A stretch of 64,000 bases of DNA from Narthecium ossifragum (taxonomy: Eukaryota > Streptophyta > Magnoliopsida > Dioscoreales > Nartheciaceae). Position numbers and translations under genes: made by a program. The DNA lies in the NCBI GenBank assembly GCA_963920575.1, contig OY986964.1, positions 35,826,527 through 35,890,526 of the forward strand, given 5' to 3'. The notes beneath the pieces are model-generated. The model was not told the DNA's origin. It made no database searches and saw only the letters and a program-made list of their open reading frames with translations. The first letter of the stretch is position 1. Every line of letters starts with the position of its first letter. Shown piece after piece: positions 1 through 12,256 of this stretch.

Positions 1-1531
1 CACACCAAATAGAGGCTTATGATTCCTTCGTAGTTCACTTATCTTTGTCATCTTTTCTTATTTTTGACCCGATTTTGTTTTAGATCTAAACTCGTATCTT
101 TCTTGTTTAGCACATTGAGTTGGCAAGTAATTTATGTGCTTCCATCTAGCAAGTAATTTACTTAGAGATTGCAAGTGTTAATTATTGTAACATTGTAAAC
201 AATGTTAGTCTCCCAACTTGCAGATGTTCAAGTGTTGAATTCGACCAATTTATTTCTATTTCACAATTTCCATAATCTCTTTAGGCAGATACGCATAATG
301 CATGACAAGAAAATCCGTCTTGCAGAGGAACTAGCTAATAGCACACATTATTATTGGAGTTTCTATTCCGAGCGAGTAATTATACAAAGTCCTCAATGAA
401 CAGCCTTGGATATTATAGCTTGATGTTCTTGAATAATCTACCACCACCCCCAAACCTATTGTACACATTGCATGAAAGGTACAGGCCTCAATGTACAAAA
501 GTGTTTTTTGGTGATATTTGATCACAATTGTTGGTGATGTTGAGATATTAATTCTAGTTACGGATATCTAATATTGTTCACAGTTAGTTTTATGTTCAGA
601 TATTAGAAACTAAGCTCTAAAGTGACGAATCAGGATGATATAATGGTTCATGTATTTATAGTTTTCGAAAGATCATGACTACATATGTTCTTCATCGAAC
701 TAGTATCAGCTTTTGCTGGAATTCAAACGTGAAACAGTGGTCTTTGATGTTGTAAGACTTTCTAAGTCGCGGGGCTGCTGAGTCATATTTAAGCCTTATT
801 CATGCTCCAATTCGTGGCCTTTTAAAAAGCTCATACTAATGGGTCTATCAATCAAGGGAAACATCGAAGGATGGCAACAAGATATAATGGTACAGATCTA
901 GAAATTGTTTATGAAACTTTATTAGCCCACGAGGAGATAAGGACGAAACAATGGGCCTCAGTGATAGACTGACTTATTTAATAAAACAGAATAACTCGGA
1001 ACTAAAAGTATATTATCACAACCAAACTCGCAGTCCGGGCTCATGCGGCCTGGCCCAGCAGGCCCCTTGAGCTGGTCCACCTTAGCTGCTGCTGCTTCTT
1101 ATTATCCTTCTATCTCCCTCCCCTTTTTTTTTTTTATTAAATAAATTACATTTTTCGTCCCTTAAGTTTCATTAAAGTAACGTTTAAGTTTCTAATCTTT
1201 TTTAAATTTCAATTGGGTCCCTACATTCTCCTATTCGTCACAATATGGGACATCTGCCTGACGCCGTCTCTATACTTAACGGCTAGGGTGTCACATGACC
1301 GCACGAGATAGAAGTTAAAGGACTAAAACGTAATTTCCCCTTTTTTATTTTCTCTCTTTCCGTGGAAGCGCCACAGGGCTTGGTTCACCTTAGCTAATAT
1401 GACACTAACTTCTTATTAGTGTTAGCAGAGGTTGAGAGAGGACTCATTCGAACTCACATGTGAATCGGCTTAAGTTTTTGAATTGATCGGTGAAGTTTAA
1501 CATTATTCATAATTTCAACCACCTCGGCCTG

Positions 1532-1635
1532 CCTTACCAGGTGAAACAAATGGTGTGTTAAGTTATCGAGCTTGAGAGAGGTGACCTTACCAGGTGAAAC
1601 AAATGGTGTTAAGTCATCGAGCTTGAGAGAGGTGA
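1532..1635. repeat. two-copy tandem duplication, about 52 bp unit
   Basis: The block beginning CCTTACCAGGTGAAACAAA and ending CTTGAGAGAGGTGA occurs twice back to back (about 1532-1584 and 1585-1635), differing by a TG insertion and one T/C substitution. Confidence 0.85.
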
Positions 1636-1970
1636 ATTCTTTTTCTCATCGCTTCCGTCATCTTCTAACATTTTCGCTGCCACGTCAGCTTCTCGAATGT
1701 CCTTTTTCTCATCAGTTGGATGACGGTTCCATGATTTGTGGTTCTTAAACTTTTGTTTTGTGGATTTAGAATGTACTTATCCGACCATGGCTTTCAAACT
1801 TTTTAGGGCAGAATAGTCGGACTATTTTAAGGATGGAGAAGGTGTATTTTAAACTTTCTTATTACGAACCCAAGCACCTGTAGGGTCCTTTGCATGCCTC
1901 AAAACAAACATTGTGGTTGTGGTTTAGATAGAGTACACAACTCAACATGAATGGGCAACAGCTAATTCTT

Positions 1971-2086
1971 CATTAGATTAACTCTTAAGGGAGATTAGGC
2001 CATGTGATTAGCAGTTAGACTGTTGCTATTTCCTCATTAGGTTAACTCTTAAGGGAGATTAGGCCATTTGATTAGCAGGTAGAGTG
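1971..2086. repeat. two-copy tandem duplication, about 62 bp period
   Basis: The block CATTAGRTTAACTCTTAAGG followed by GAGATTAGGCCAT and GATTAGCAG is present at about 1971-2022 and again at 2034-2086, separated by a short unique spacer. Confidence 0.85.
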
Positions 2087-3614
2087 CCTATGTTTTCCTA
2101 TATGGTACAAATTAGAGAGTGGCAAGTCCCCTATAGTTTAATTAGGAGAAACTAATCAAGGCCTTAATTTTAGTTAGTATGCTTCTAGTGATCACCAAAG
2201 TCTACAATCATAGTTGGCTTGATTGTAAAGTGTTCACACTTGTAATTATTTTTAGCCAATCAAGCTCTTGACTTCCTACTCTCCGCACTTTGTTCTCTTC
2301 TTATGACAACAGTGTTCTTTGCTTCCTCTTTATACAGCATATATCACTTTAATTTAGGAAAGGAAGATGAATGAAGCTAGCTATATATGAGTAGTCTAAC
2401 CATCTCTTTGGTTTTTGTTGTAAAGAGTCGACGATTGATTCGGACTGTTAAAGATTCTTCTGCCATAGAACTTTGTTGTTTAGTAAATAGTTTGGCTTGT
2501 GATTATCGCAATCATCGATTTTGGAGGCTTTTCATCATGGCAGGAAGACAGCAAATCAAACTTTGAAGACAAGAGACTTGCACGTATAGATTCCATCTGT
2601 TGTCCAATCAATCTTGTGAGGTGGGTACGTGTTCCTATTTATCCTTGATGAATTCCTATTTCTAAATCTTCTGGATAAGAAACTATATATATGTTGTGTC
2701 TGAAATCCCTGTATAACCATCACCTTGATAGATATATATCAAGTAGTTTATTGATACAAATCCTGCCAAATATATACTATTGAGCACACAAACGGAGCTT
2801 TTTTCGGTTCAAGTTTTTTTCTTCTAAACGATACCCAATTAATAAAGAAGCATCCATGATCAGCAATGGCAGCAGCACTGCAAACCTGTCTTGATTCCTT
2901 ACTTCCTCTCCTATCCATCCTGTTCACCGGTACTATGCACATGTCCCTATCTTTTAACTTTGCAATATTGCATGATTGGTTGATGAATCTAAGCCCTTTT
3001 CACCTTTTAATCATTTGTATTATGACCCCCCTCTGGAAAAAAGGCTTAGTGAAATGACATAAGAGTGGTACCAATTGCTTTTTTTGCCATTTCTCTCCTG
3101 AATATTTCCTGACAAATATGAGTACTCTAAACCCTAAAAAGTTTGAATAGTTCTATATATATCACTTTCTCTTTGCATCATTACAGTACAAAAAGGCCTC
3201 CCCACAGCAGGGATTCTTTGCTCTTTTGCTCCAAATAGGTGACTTTCTTTGGCACTTAACTTCAAAAGAGAAAACAATTAAGTACTATTCATCCAGGCCA
3301 CTTCTGCCTTCCTCTAAATGGCTAATCGCTTTCAGATTAGTTTAGTTTGCTTGCAATTTTGGTCTCTTTTCTTGTATAAGATTCTAACCTAGAGAGAAGA
3401 GAAGTTGAAAGTTTAATATTGGACTACTTCCTTATTATAAAGATTCATATCTTTGAATGCCTAACAAAATCATGAAATTTTACCCTTTTTTTAATGAATG
3501 CCTGAAAACAATGGCAACATGTCTGGGAAATTATATAAGACTCATGCCATTCAAAAAGTATGAAACAAGACCAACAATTTTAGCACTAAAACAACTAAAA
3601 AAAAAAACATTACA

Positions 3615-5061
3615 TCACGGGAAACCAGAATCCTGTTGAAATCTTTCTATCATTTGATGCACTGCTGTGGCGATCTCGTCCACCGACATGAACTGGCAAT
3701 CCTCTTCCATCTGATTCCAATCAAAACAAGAAGTTAAAATCTTTCAATATATTATATGAACTCGTCTTTTCCTGGAGCTACCAGCTTAAGCTTTTGGGAT
3801 GATCGATCGGCAAATGAAACTAATACTAATTATGTGTGATTTTATAGAGAAAATCACAGATACTGAAATTAAGATGATATGTACCTTAAGGCTGAAGGAG
3901 TAGAGAACCATCTGATCCATGGTAGTAGTGACATTCAGGTGAAGCGGAGTGAGCCAAAGGCTCTGCAGCCCCACAACCATCCTCAGCAGCTGCTTCGGCC
4001 GCCGCCTCGCCAAAACCTTGAGATTGGCATGGTTTTCTATCATAGTAACCTCGACATCGGCCACCGCCGCCGGCCTGTTCTCCGTAGCCATGTTGGCGGC
4101 GCCGGCGGTGGGGATCCGAGAATTAGTACATGATGATGACGATGAGTACTGGGGGAAGGCAAAGAAGTCGGAGAAGAGGGAGGCGGTGGTGGCAGCTGAT
4201 TGCTGCTGCTGCTGCTGCTTATTTCGCTTCTGGGCTTCCAAGGATTGCAGCAGCTGTTCCAGTTCTTTGACGTAATTGATTGCACCCCCAATGATCGAAG
4301 CTTGATCAACCTGAGATATTTATGTTGGTGAACAAAAAAAAAATAGATCAGCAACTTGAAATAGCTATTGGGCTGTCATGAAATCCATGACCGACATGCC
4401 CAAATAGATGCAACAAGATGGTGCATCTTTTGATGCAATGCTGCATGGATTCCAGATCCTCTTGCAGAAGGCTACCCAAAGACAAAAACCCTTCAGCATA
4501 GCATCTTATTTGTGGTACTATTAGGCTGATCAGTCCTTAATCATAAGAATAAGAACAAATGAATGAGAGAGTTTAGAGAGAAAAAAAAAAGACCCTTTGG
4601 ACGTAGGATGGCGGCATGAGAGACCGGATGGCGGCGAGGTACTCGTTCATCTGCTTCCGGCGGTTGCGCTCGACGGCAATGTGGGTCATCCTCTGGTTCT
4701 CCACCTCCTCCTTGTTCTTGCAACTCTTGGCGCGCCGCCTCTTCCTCCGGCCCTTCGCCACCGCCAGAGCCGCAAGTTCCCCGGCGAAGTCACCGGCCTC
4801 CTCCGGCGACGAGGAATTCACGTTCCACTCCTCCAAGTTTTGCAACATAGAAGTGCAAGAGGAGTCCCAGGTGCCTTGCTCTTGGCTGATTTCTAAGGCA
4901 CTGGCCATCTCACAATCTAAGCCCAAGCTCTTCATCTCCTCTTCATCCAACCCAGTGGTGTCATAACCAAATGCTCCGCCCCCTCCTCCCACCATGGCAT
5001 ACAACTCTTTGCAGGTGTAGCCAAGGAGGTCTTGTGGGAATACTACTGCCTCCAGTGCCAT
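3615..5061 (-). CDS. bHLH transcription factor, subgroup Ia (bHLH94/96-like), three exons
   Basis: Exons (minus strand) are 5061-4594, 4310-3885 and 3710-3615. Lengths 468, 426 and 96 bases keep one frame and give 329 residues. Both introns have GT-AG ends (GTCTTT and GTACAT donors). The start [20 protein letters not shown] is typical of the bHLH94/96/57/67/70/71 group. A basic stretch GRRKRRRAK lies at 104-112. The basic region carries HIAVERNRR (H127, E131, R135: the E-box/G-box reading residues). Exon 1 ends at the loop (PPSYVQR) and exon 2 opens with [14 protein letters not shown], completing helix 2. A Q6 run follows, then an ACT-like C-terminal fold ending [19 protein letters not shown]. 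It should act in the nucleus as a dimer; relatives act in epidermal and stomatal lineage or organ development, but its own role cannot be read here. Confidence 0.93.
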
Positions 5062-5370
5062 GCTATCTATCTATCAATCTCTCTATCTATCAAGATATAA
5101 ATCGCTCTATTCTATGATCTGAGGATTAAGAACCTCTGCAAGTTAAGTTAACAAACTAACCCTTTCCATCCCAAACTTGAAGGAGCTCACATAAACACAA
5201 GCAATCACACTTACTAGAAGGACCCTACTTTTCCAAACAGAGGATGATGCGCTTCTCTGCAAAGTTCAAGAAAGGTCACTCTCTCAAACCCCTCATCTCT
5301 CCCTGGTTTGGAAGGAGAACTTTGGGCTTTTGAAGGATTTAAAAAGGACCCAAGAATCATATATGCCACA

Positions 5371-5383
5371 TGAGAGAGAGAGA

Positions 5384-5430
<47 letters not shown>
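5371..5430. repeat. (GA)n microsatellite upstream of the bHLH gene
   Basis: An almost pure GA tract of about 60 bases, interrupted once by AAGG, lies 310-370 bases upstream of the bHLH start codon. GA/CT tracts are common in plant core promoters and 5' leaders; whether it is transcribed here is unknown. Confidence 0.9.
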
Positions 5431-5432
<2 letters not shown>

Positions 5433-6198
5433 GATGTGTGACATAGTGGTGGTGAACAGTAGAGTGTGTGTCTTTTGTGGTAGGCAGAAGTGTAGACTGG
5501 AGAGCTATATATGATAATAGAAAAATGAACGGGGTTTTGTTTGATTTGGTAACACTATGCTGGAAGAGAGAGAGAGAGGCAAGAAATTAATAGAGGCTGG
5601 TCAGAAATTCATCAAAACTGGTCTAGCTTTGAACTGAAGTTTGAGCACCATGTGTCTGTGTGTGCAGCACTGTTGTTGTAAGGGCAGTGAAACCACCTGG
5701 TGTGAGCCCATGTGGACACACAAAGACCAGCACTACTATACTCATCTTGCCCTTCTGCAAGCATATGCTGCAAAGGCTGAAGAAGTGATCTCCTCTTTCT
5801 TTGACTAGATTTTTTAAGACTCCAATGCATCAGTGTTTCCATAATTTTAATATATATCTACACATGCAATTATACTTGTTTTTCATATAGTATTTGTGGA
5901 TTTTGGTGGATCTATGAGCTATATATATAGTCTTGCTATCAATGCAGCATTTCTCAGGGAGCTGGATAGAGGTAATAATCATCTGTATTGGATTCACTTC
6001 TCAAAATAAACGTATATCCTAAATTTAAAACATATGCCTATTAGTTCCAGAAACTAAGCCAGCAGAGGGTGATATAATTAAGCTTCATTTGATAGCTAAC
6101 TCATGTTTGTTCGCGGAGAGTCGGGAAGTAAAGTGTGTGTACCATTTCACCAGGCATCTTGAAAGTGAGTGACCTTTAGAATTGATTCTCTCTTTTGT
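5431..6198. other. bHLH upstream region, nothing further recognised
   Basis: AT-rich DNA between the GA tract and the LINE tail. No convincing open frame, RNA gene or repeat structure is visible. Confidence 0.5.
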
Positions 6199-6199
6199 A

Positions 6200-6565
6200 T
6201 TTTTTTTTTATTAGTTCAGCCTGGAGGGTATTACATCAACAAATTCAAAGTCCCTTACCCGTCCTCTAAAGTCCACCTAAATGGGGCTTCAGAGCGGCAA
6301 CACCACTTCGCAATACAAACTACCTCAGCATTGAAAGTTCTAGGAATATGTAGAAAAATTACAGATTCAAAACATAACACATCGTGCCAATGTTTCTCAC
6401 CAAAGACTCCACCTCATGATATGTAGGCTATAACCTGAAGCCATTAATGATATCCACCATCCCCTTTGAATTTGATTCAATCACAAAACGCTTGAGCAAC
6501 TTCTGTCGCGCACAGACCAATGCATCATCAATAGTCATTAGTTCAGCTGCCAAAACATTATCCGT
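6200..6565 (-). pseudogene. LINE 3' fragment with RNase H remnant and poly(A)
   Basis: Reading the minus strand, a frame encodes AAELMTIDDALVCARQ, then FVIESNSKGMVDIINGF, which matches the plant LINE RNase H pattern (…AEL.A…, …ESDSK..VD…). A stop follows (GFRL*). The fragment ends with CAGGCTGAACTAATA and an A-rich tail (T run on the plus strand at 6200-6209). The same style of tail ends the LINE copies near 20.05, 47.06 and 52.7 kb. It is 5'-truncated and dead. Confidence 0.7.
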
Positions 6566-7370
6566 ATGGATAGGCCTCCCCATTGCTCACACCAAACGAT
6601 TTCCTGTCTGACCACACATCACGGCAATTGCAGCAGTTGATTAACAGCAACATCCACTTGTCCAAAGAAGCCATCATGTAATTGTGATCACTGATCCGAT
6701 TTGTAATTCCTCTTGCTGAACTCCTCTGCCGATCGATGCACCCTCCTAGCAAGCACCTCGAAGCGGACTGGCACAGGGTAAACGTGAACCTCTCTATGGG
6801 AGAGACAACCAGATTTCTCAAGGGGAGAAAACAAAAATCCTAATTCTCATTCATAAAAAACTGTCTGTTACAAACCCTAAGATCTCCTTTTATAAGGTTA
6901 AGGAAAGACCAGACCAACTCATACATGGACTCAAATATGAATTAACTTAATCCAAGTAACTAAACCCGGAATTCAAAGAGAAGAAAACCGACTAGAAATA
7001 ATGGAAAGACCGATAAAACTGTCTAAAAAGTAAAGTTTTTCACTAAAACGAGATTTTAAGCCAAAGGAAAAGGAATCTGGAGATTCGGAGGTCAAGGTCA
7101 TCGAAAGGTCATCGAGAGATCTTTGCTCTCCGATGAATCATAACGGGCTCGTCGAGCCGGTCGTTTCGACTGGTCGCACACCTCGATCGAATATCGTGGT
7201 CGAAGGTTATACCCATCCAACGGTCGGGGTTGTACAGAGATTGGAGTCGGACGGATGGGGTTCGAACGCGTCCGAATCGCCTAGGGAGCTGCTCCAGATC
7301 GGGCTCGGTCAGGTCCGGGCTTGGCCCTGCATCACGGACGCACTCTTTTGTGCTTTGTTGTGATCAACAA
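6566..7370 (-). other. possible LTR-derived sequence
   Basis: On the minus strand a GC-rich block (7100-7340) is followed by a TATAAAAGG-like box (around 6886-6900) and an AG-rich leader, the layout of a plant LTR promoter and R region. No terminal TG/CA pair with target-site duplication was found, so the assignment is weak. Confidence 0.3.
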
Positions 7371-8444
7371 GTAATTAGTAATGCAGAAGTTTTACTCTCA
7401 ATTATATATTTTTTATTTAGCCTGAAGGCTTGTAAACTTTCAACTAGTTGAAAAATATGCCTTGTATATGTTAAATCCTTTCAAGTACGTTATCAAAAGA
7501 TGTCGTATCAAATGAAGCATCTTCATAAAAAAAAATGCTTTGTAAATATGTCCAAAGTTGTCAATCTCCAGGAGATTGCTTCCCAATATCCCAAGGCTGC
7601 TCACATCAACAGGATTTGATAGAAATCCGATTGGAATGTCTGAATTCCGCGGCGGTACACCGGTTTTCCAATGAATCCTCCTCGTGGACAAACTTAGATG
7701 CGGTAGTTTGCAGTGCTCTATACTTGCACTCCTAGCCTTCAAGAGTCACAGTTTGGTATTCTTAACACCTGATTAAGTGAAACACAGCTGGCCCTCATAT
7801 GATATGGAATCACTAATCTCCTTGTTTAAGCTATTCGATGAAAGACTTGAGCCATGGTAACAAGTCCAAGAAGAGCGCTTAGCCAACTTGTTAGTACTTC
7901 TTATAACCCTATGAGACATCATTAGCACATTAATTTTTCATTCCCCTCAGACAAGATTCTCATCAAGGTACTATAGCATCGGACAACTTACGTAATGACT
8001 GATTTGTCACCATTCTTCCCCCCACTTGCTTATATAACGATTAATTAATCAAGGTTTCACCTAAACAAATCCTAATAACATCTCCCATCAACTGTTCATA
8101 CAAGATGTCTATATATGTTCATATGTTTGTGGATTAGACCAAGATAATGTCTGATTAATTAATATATAGCCCCCACATTTGATACGGCCAAGGATTCTAG
8201 GAGGTTCATTAATTCATGATCAGGCTGAAAGAACTTTCTAACCATGCATTCATACCAAGTGGTTTGTGTGACAGAGACATGAATCATTGTCTTCTGATTG
8301 ATGCCTTAATTGGTTTATGCATTAGGATCGATGGGTCCATGACTAGTCCCTTAAATTGACTGCAAGTGGATGTGGGCTTGCCTTGCATGTTCCTGCCCTG
8401 CAATGTTCTGATATATATATATATCTATCTATCTATTAATCTAT

Positions 8445-8475
<31 letters not shown>

Positions 8476-9508
8476 CATACATGTGTCACAGAATGTATTA
8501 GGCTAGCTCTGTCTTTATTTGATCATTTGTGTGGCCTTTGTCTCCATCCTTTTCATCTCTCATCCATACAACCACACAAACCCTACACCATGCATGCCAC
8601 ACTCTAATATTTACTTGTTTACTTCCTCCTTGAATCCCAGCGAAAGTTATAACATGGTCCAGCTTCGGACAGTATAATAGTTTCAATAAAATTTTCAGAG
8701 TACCAACAAACATGCATGCATCACAAGAGCACATTACATGGATATAAGAACTTCATATATATATATATATAGTACGTCTACTTGAGCTAGCTAGCTAGCT
8801 AGCTAGCCTGGCTATAGGTACCTATTCAATTCAAGGTGCAGTACGTAGACTCCATGGAACGAGACAGCAAGCGCTATTCTGTAAACAAATATGAGGATGG
8901 ATTGTAGGTGCATGAAAATGAAAAGCTGGTAGTGATAACATGCTAATGTCATCACATTCCGACAATAATACTGCTACAGTAACATCTTCTCAAATAGGCT
9001 GCATGGATTCCCTCAAGTACCAAAATATATGTATATATATTGAAATCTCTAGAATCAAAGGACAAATAATACAGGTTATATAATATGGCTGCTGCTAAGC
9101 TAGTGCTAATGTTTGTTTGGCGTATCGAAATTTGGTACCTTGTAACTTGTCAACAATGAAGGCTTTCTTGTTACTTAATATGCAACAAGACAATTGCTCT
9201 TAATCAATGTATTAGTCTTGTCTAGTGATCAAGGACTGAATATGAATAAATAAAAAGATCTAAGTCGTACCACATTGTGAAATGATGGAGAGGTAGACGT
9301 AGAAGGAACTTTACATGAAATGAATTGGGGCCTTCCGTGGCAATCAGTGAAGAGAGAGTTGGTACGAAGGGGTCTACATATAATCCAACTCAAGGCCAAT
9401 AGGGTCATGTCGGCAAAAGAATCTTTAGCCTATTTGAATTCTCATTTTCTATAACTAAATAGATGCGTGTACGTGTGCGCCCGCGCGCCAAATTACACGT
9501 ATACATTA
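7371..9508. other. intergenic DNA with AT microsatellites
   Basis: No gene recognised. Contains (AT)n tracts near 8412-8475 and 8754-8772, and a GCTAGCTA run near 8789-8806. Short open frames here have no family resemblance. Confidence 0.5.
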
Positions 9509-9845
9509 GGGGTGCGTTTGGATAGCCTTGAATGCGACGGATTAGATGTATTAGAGGATGGGTGGATTCCAAGTTCAGCGCATTCGTGTATTTGGTTCAC
9601 GGTGCGATTTGGAATTGACGGAATCCGCCGGTCACCGCATTCCAAATTTCACGTATCACGGCGTCTGCTAATTTTTAGCGGACGCCGCTCCTCGTCCCAT
9701 TTGGAATCCAGAAAACAGCGGGTCCCACGAGAGTTCCTCATTCAATCGGGATCTCTCTCATCCCATTTGCCCTGAGACCCCGAGCTTCTTCCATGGCGAT
9801 GTGAGAGGCGGCCAGGCTCTCGCGATGTCTTCCTCCATCCTTCAC

Positions 9846-9998
9846 CACGAGATCTGGGGAGGTCTCGTCCGCAGTCGGCGGAGGTCGAAGAGCGCCGGTG
9901 GCAGCAGTCCTTTGAATGCGTTGCCGCTGAGGTTGAGGTGGAGCAAGCTATGGTAGAGCAAGCGGAGCTCAGGGGAGATGGTGCCGGAGAGGTGCGGA
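9846..9998 (-). pseudogene. captured leucine-rich-repeat fragment
   Basis: The minus strand reads HLSGTISPELRLLYHSLL, then HLNLSGNAFKGLLPPALFDL, then a stop shortly after. This is one to two plant LRR units (LxxLxLSGNxFxGxLPxxL) of receptor-kinase type. It is joined directly to the AGC kinase fragment upstream and has no kinase or membrane segment, so it is a fragment carried by the element. Confidence 0.7.
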
Positions 9999-10345
9999 TG
10001 GGAAGGCGATGGCCCGGGTGGCGTTGGAGGAGGGCATGAAGGTCGCCGCCGGAGCAGTAGTCTATAAGGAAGCAGGCGTAGTGGGAAGCATCAAGGCGAG
10101 TGAGGTTGGGTTCCTTGGCGGCAATGGAAGACGCGGGCGAGGTTGGGTGCTCCAGCAGGCCTCGGAGGCGGCAATGGAAGATGCGGGCGAAGTTGGGTTC
10201 CTTGGCGGCGGCGGCGTCGAGGTCGATGACCTTGAGCGTGAAGTCCAAGGTCGGGTGCTCCAGTCCTCGGAGGCGACAATGGAAGACGCGGGCGAGGTGG
10301 CCAGAGCCGAGGTGGCGGAGGAGATGGAGGTGGCGGAGGTTGCCA
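9999..10345 (-). pseudogene. captured AGC-type protein kinase fragment, internally repeated
   Basis: The minus strand encodes FTLKVIDLDAAAAK, FHCRLRGLLEHPT and RLDASHYACFLIDYCSGGDL followed by HALLQRHPGHRLPI. These are the glycine-loop-to-hinge segments of plant AGCVIII kinases (UNICORN-like: ARVFHCRLR, ALKVIDLDA, ACFLIDYCSGGDLHALL). The FHCRLRG/EHPT block appears about three times in tandem, separated by EPNF/EPNL pieces, so the copy has been internally duplicated. Catalytic loop and activation segment are absent. No function is expected. Confidence 0.7.
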
Positions 10346-11819
10346 TCCGGGGAGAGGTTGGTGGCGGCGCGGAGGGCTGACCAGTGGGGGTCGGAGGAGC
10401 GGCGGGGGGAGGGAGGGACGGTGGAGGAGGTTATAATATTAGAATTTTGACTTTTTTATAATAACGTCAGCAAATTGTTGATGAATTTTGACTTTTTTTT
10501 AATCACGTCAGCAAATTCATCCAAAAAAAGTCCAAATAATAAAAAAAAGTCAAAATTGATGTCTCTCTTTTCTCACGTCAGCATATTCAGCTCATTCAGC
10601 TCATCTATACCAGACAAATCAAACACCAGAATTAACAGATTAAGCTCATTCCATACAGACCAGCCAAACAACAGAATCAAAATCCACAGAATCACCAAAT
10701 TCAACTCATTCCTCATTCAGCTCATTCGTCCGATTCAGGGTTGCCAAACAGGCCCTAGATAGCTATATTCACCTAATTGAAACGACCACTAATCGAATAG
10801 GAGTAATTAGCTACATAATCTTCCGACATATATGCATGAAGCTAGAATCTTTCTCTTTCAACAAAAAGAACAACAGTGTTGCACATCCGGTTTGTACAAA
10901 AAACCTATCATTTTTTCGTTCTCGCTCAGCATGATATGCATGGTTAAGATATTATTAGCCAGGGCCCGTTTGGATTGAGAATAAATATGTATAAATCATG
11001 TTTATGTATTTAAATATTTTCCTCTAAATCTTACATGACTTCTTTTAGAGTAATTTTTTTTTTAAATCTACTTATGTTTCAATTTATCAACCTAGGGACA
11101 TTGTTGTGTTTCTTTACAAAACAGACCAATTTCATAATTTCATGACTAAAATACCCCTCACCTCATCTCCATCGCCACACCGACTAGCCTTCGACCTAGG
11201 CGACTAGCCGCGCCGTTTGTCCCCTCCGGCCGCTGCCATCCTCGGCGCCGAGCACGGGGCGAGATGGTGGTGATGGAATCATGGTTGGCTTGCGAGATGG
11301 GCACGCCGGCGGTGGGGATGCTAGTGGTGGTCGTGGCGGTGGTAGAGTGTGGCGGTGGTATGGTGGGGTCCCGACGCCGTTCGATCTCCCTGAGCTTCGT
11401 CGCCGTCCGCGGGAGCGTCGAGTTCCAGAAGCTCCTCCCAAGCTTCACCGACCTCGGCGCCCCATCTCTCCTCCAACCTCCACCGGCGACGAAGCTCCAT
11501 TTTTTCCTCTGTTTCTCTCTCTCTCTCTCTTCTCCGTCGCCTCCTCCTCTTCGGCTCCGGCTCCCCTCTTCTCCGGCTCCTCCTTCCCTCCTGCTCTCTC
11601 CTCTGTTTCTCTCTCTCTCTTCTCCGTCACTCCTCCCGTCGCCTCCTCTCCTCTGCTTTCTCCTCTGCAACCATGACGTCATGCAACTACCAAGTCAAAA
11701 TTGATCAATTTGGATTGCCATGACGTCATCCTCCCCTCCTCTCTCTCTCCTGACCTCTCTCTATCTCTCCCGCCTCTCTCCCGTCTCTCCTCGACCTCTC
11801 TCTCTCCTTGGCCTCTCTC

Positions 11820-12010
11820 TCTCTCACGTAGAGACACCGGGAGGAGCAGCGCGTGCGTCCCGCCGTAGAGACACCGGGAGGCCATGATGTGGCCCCGGAG
11901 CCCACCTCATGGAGGAGCACCAAGGCGATGGCGGACATGCCGCTGGCCGTGCAGTAAGCGGCCTCGGTGCCCTCCGTGGTCGATCCCCCATGCTCCGCCG
12001 GCCACCGCGC
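11820..12010 (-). pseudogene. methionine gamma-lyase fragment
   Basis: The minus strand reads EGTEAAYCTASGMSAIALVL, then, after a frameshift near 11890, MASRCLYGGTHALL. This is the segment of PLP-dependent methionine gamma-lyase (Cys/Met metabolism family) where the cofactor phosphate-binding SGMSAI motif precedes the (V)ASxxLYGGTHALL strand. Only about 50 residues are present, the PLP lysine region is missing and the frame is broken. It is a captured fragment, not an enzyme gene. Confidence 0.75.
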
Positions 12011-12256
12011 CCGTCGAGGGCTTCGTCAGGAGGTTGCCGAGGTCGGGGTTTCACCTTGGATGTCGAGGCCGCAGTCGCCGAGGATGCTAGGGTCGGGCTT
12101 AGTCTTGAGGTCGAAACCGAGGACGTCAAGGACTCCGAGGTTGTCGTGGTCGCTGAGGTCGCCGAGGACTCCGAGGTCGCCGTGGTTGCAGAGGTCGCCG
12201 GAGGCCAACGGGTACCACGCCGCCTAGATCTCGCGATAGCGACTCGCAGTGTTGTT
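12011..12256 (-). other. GC-rich open stretch of unknown origin
   Basis: Upstream of the methionine gamma-lyase fragment, a minus-strand frame reads LGVLGDLSDHDNLGVLDVL and then FDLKTKPDPSILGDC before a stop. The repeated GVLGDL/GVLDVL pieces suggest internal duplication. No family recognised. Confidence 0.35.

Larger units (their letters stand above)
1..3614. other. intergenic DNA, no gene recognised
   Basis: AT-rich sequence with only short open frames that lack family resemblance or splice continuity. It contains two local tandem duplications (listed separately) and a T-rich stretch near 1125-1140. The 1-1030 part shows no repeat structure that I can identify. The segment closest to the bHLH 3' end may include its 3' untranslated region. 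Confidence 0.6.
9509..10755. mobile_element. TIR element carrying host gene fragments (AGC kinase + LRR)
   Basis: The left end GGGGTGCGTTTGGATAGC and the reversed right end GGGCCTGTTTGGCAACCC continue as imperfect inverted repeats for about 40 bases (both run on into TGAATNNGACGRATKAG-like sequence), flanked by TA on each side. This resembles Tourist/PIF-Harbinger ends, but a TA-only duplication leaves the superfamily open. The GC-rich interior is two captured host coding fragments (listed separately) rather than transposase, so this is a Pack-type non-autonomous element. The right third has repeated AAATTTTGACTTTTTTT and ACGTCAGCAAATT words. Confidence 0.6.

Noticed and set aside
4040..4354. 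Open frames overlapping the bHLH gene on both strands
   Set aside because: They are other-frame readings of exon 2 and the intron; the spliced bHLH frame explains this DNA with family-wide conservation.
11820..12010. Functional methionine gamma-lyase gene
   Set aside because: Only about 50 residues with a frameshift, missing the PLP-lysine part, inside a TIR-bounded unit.
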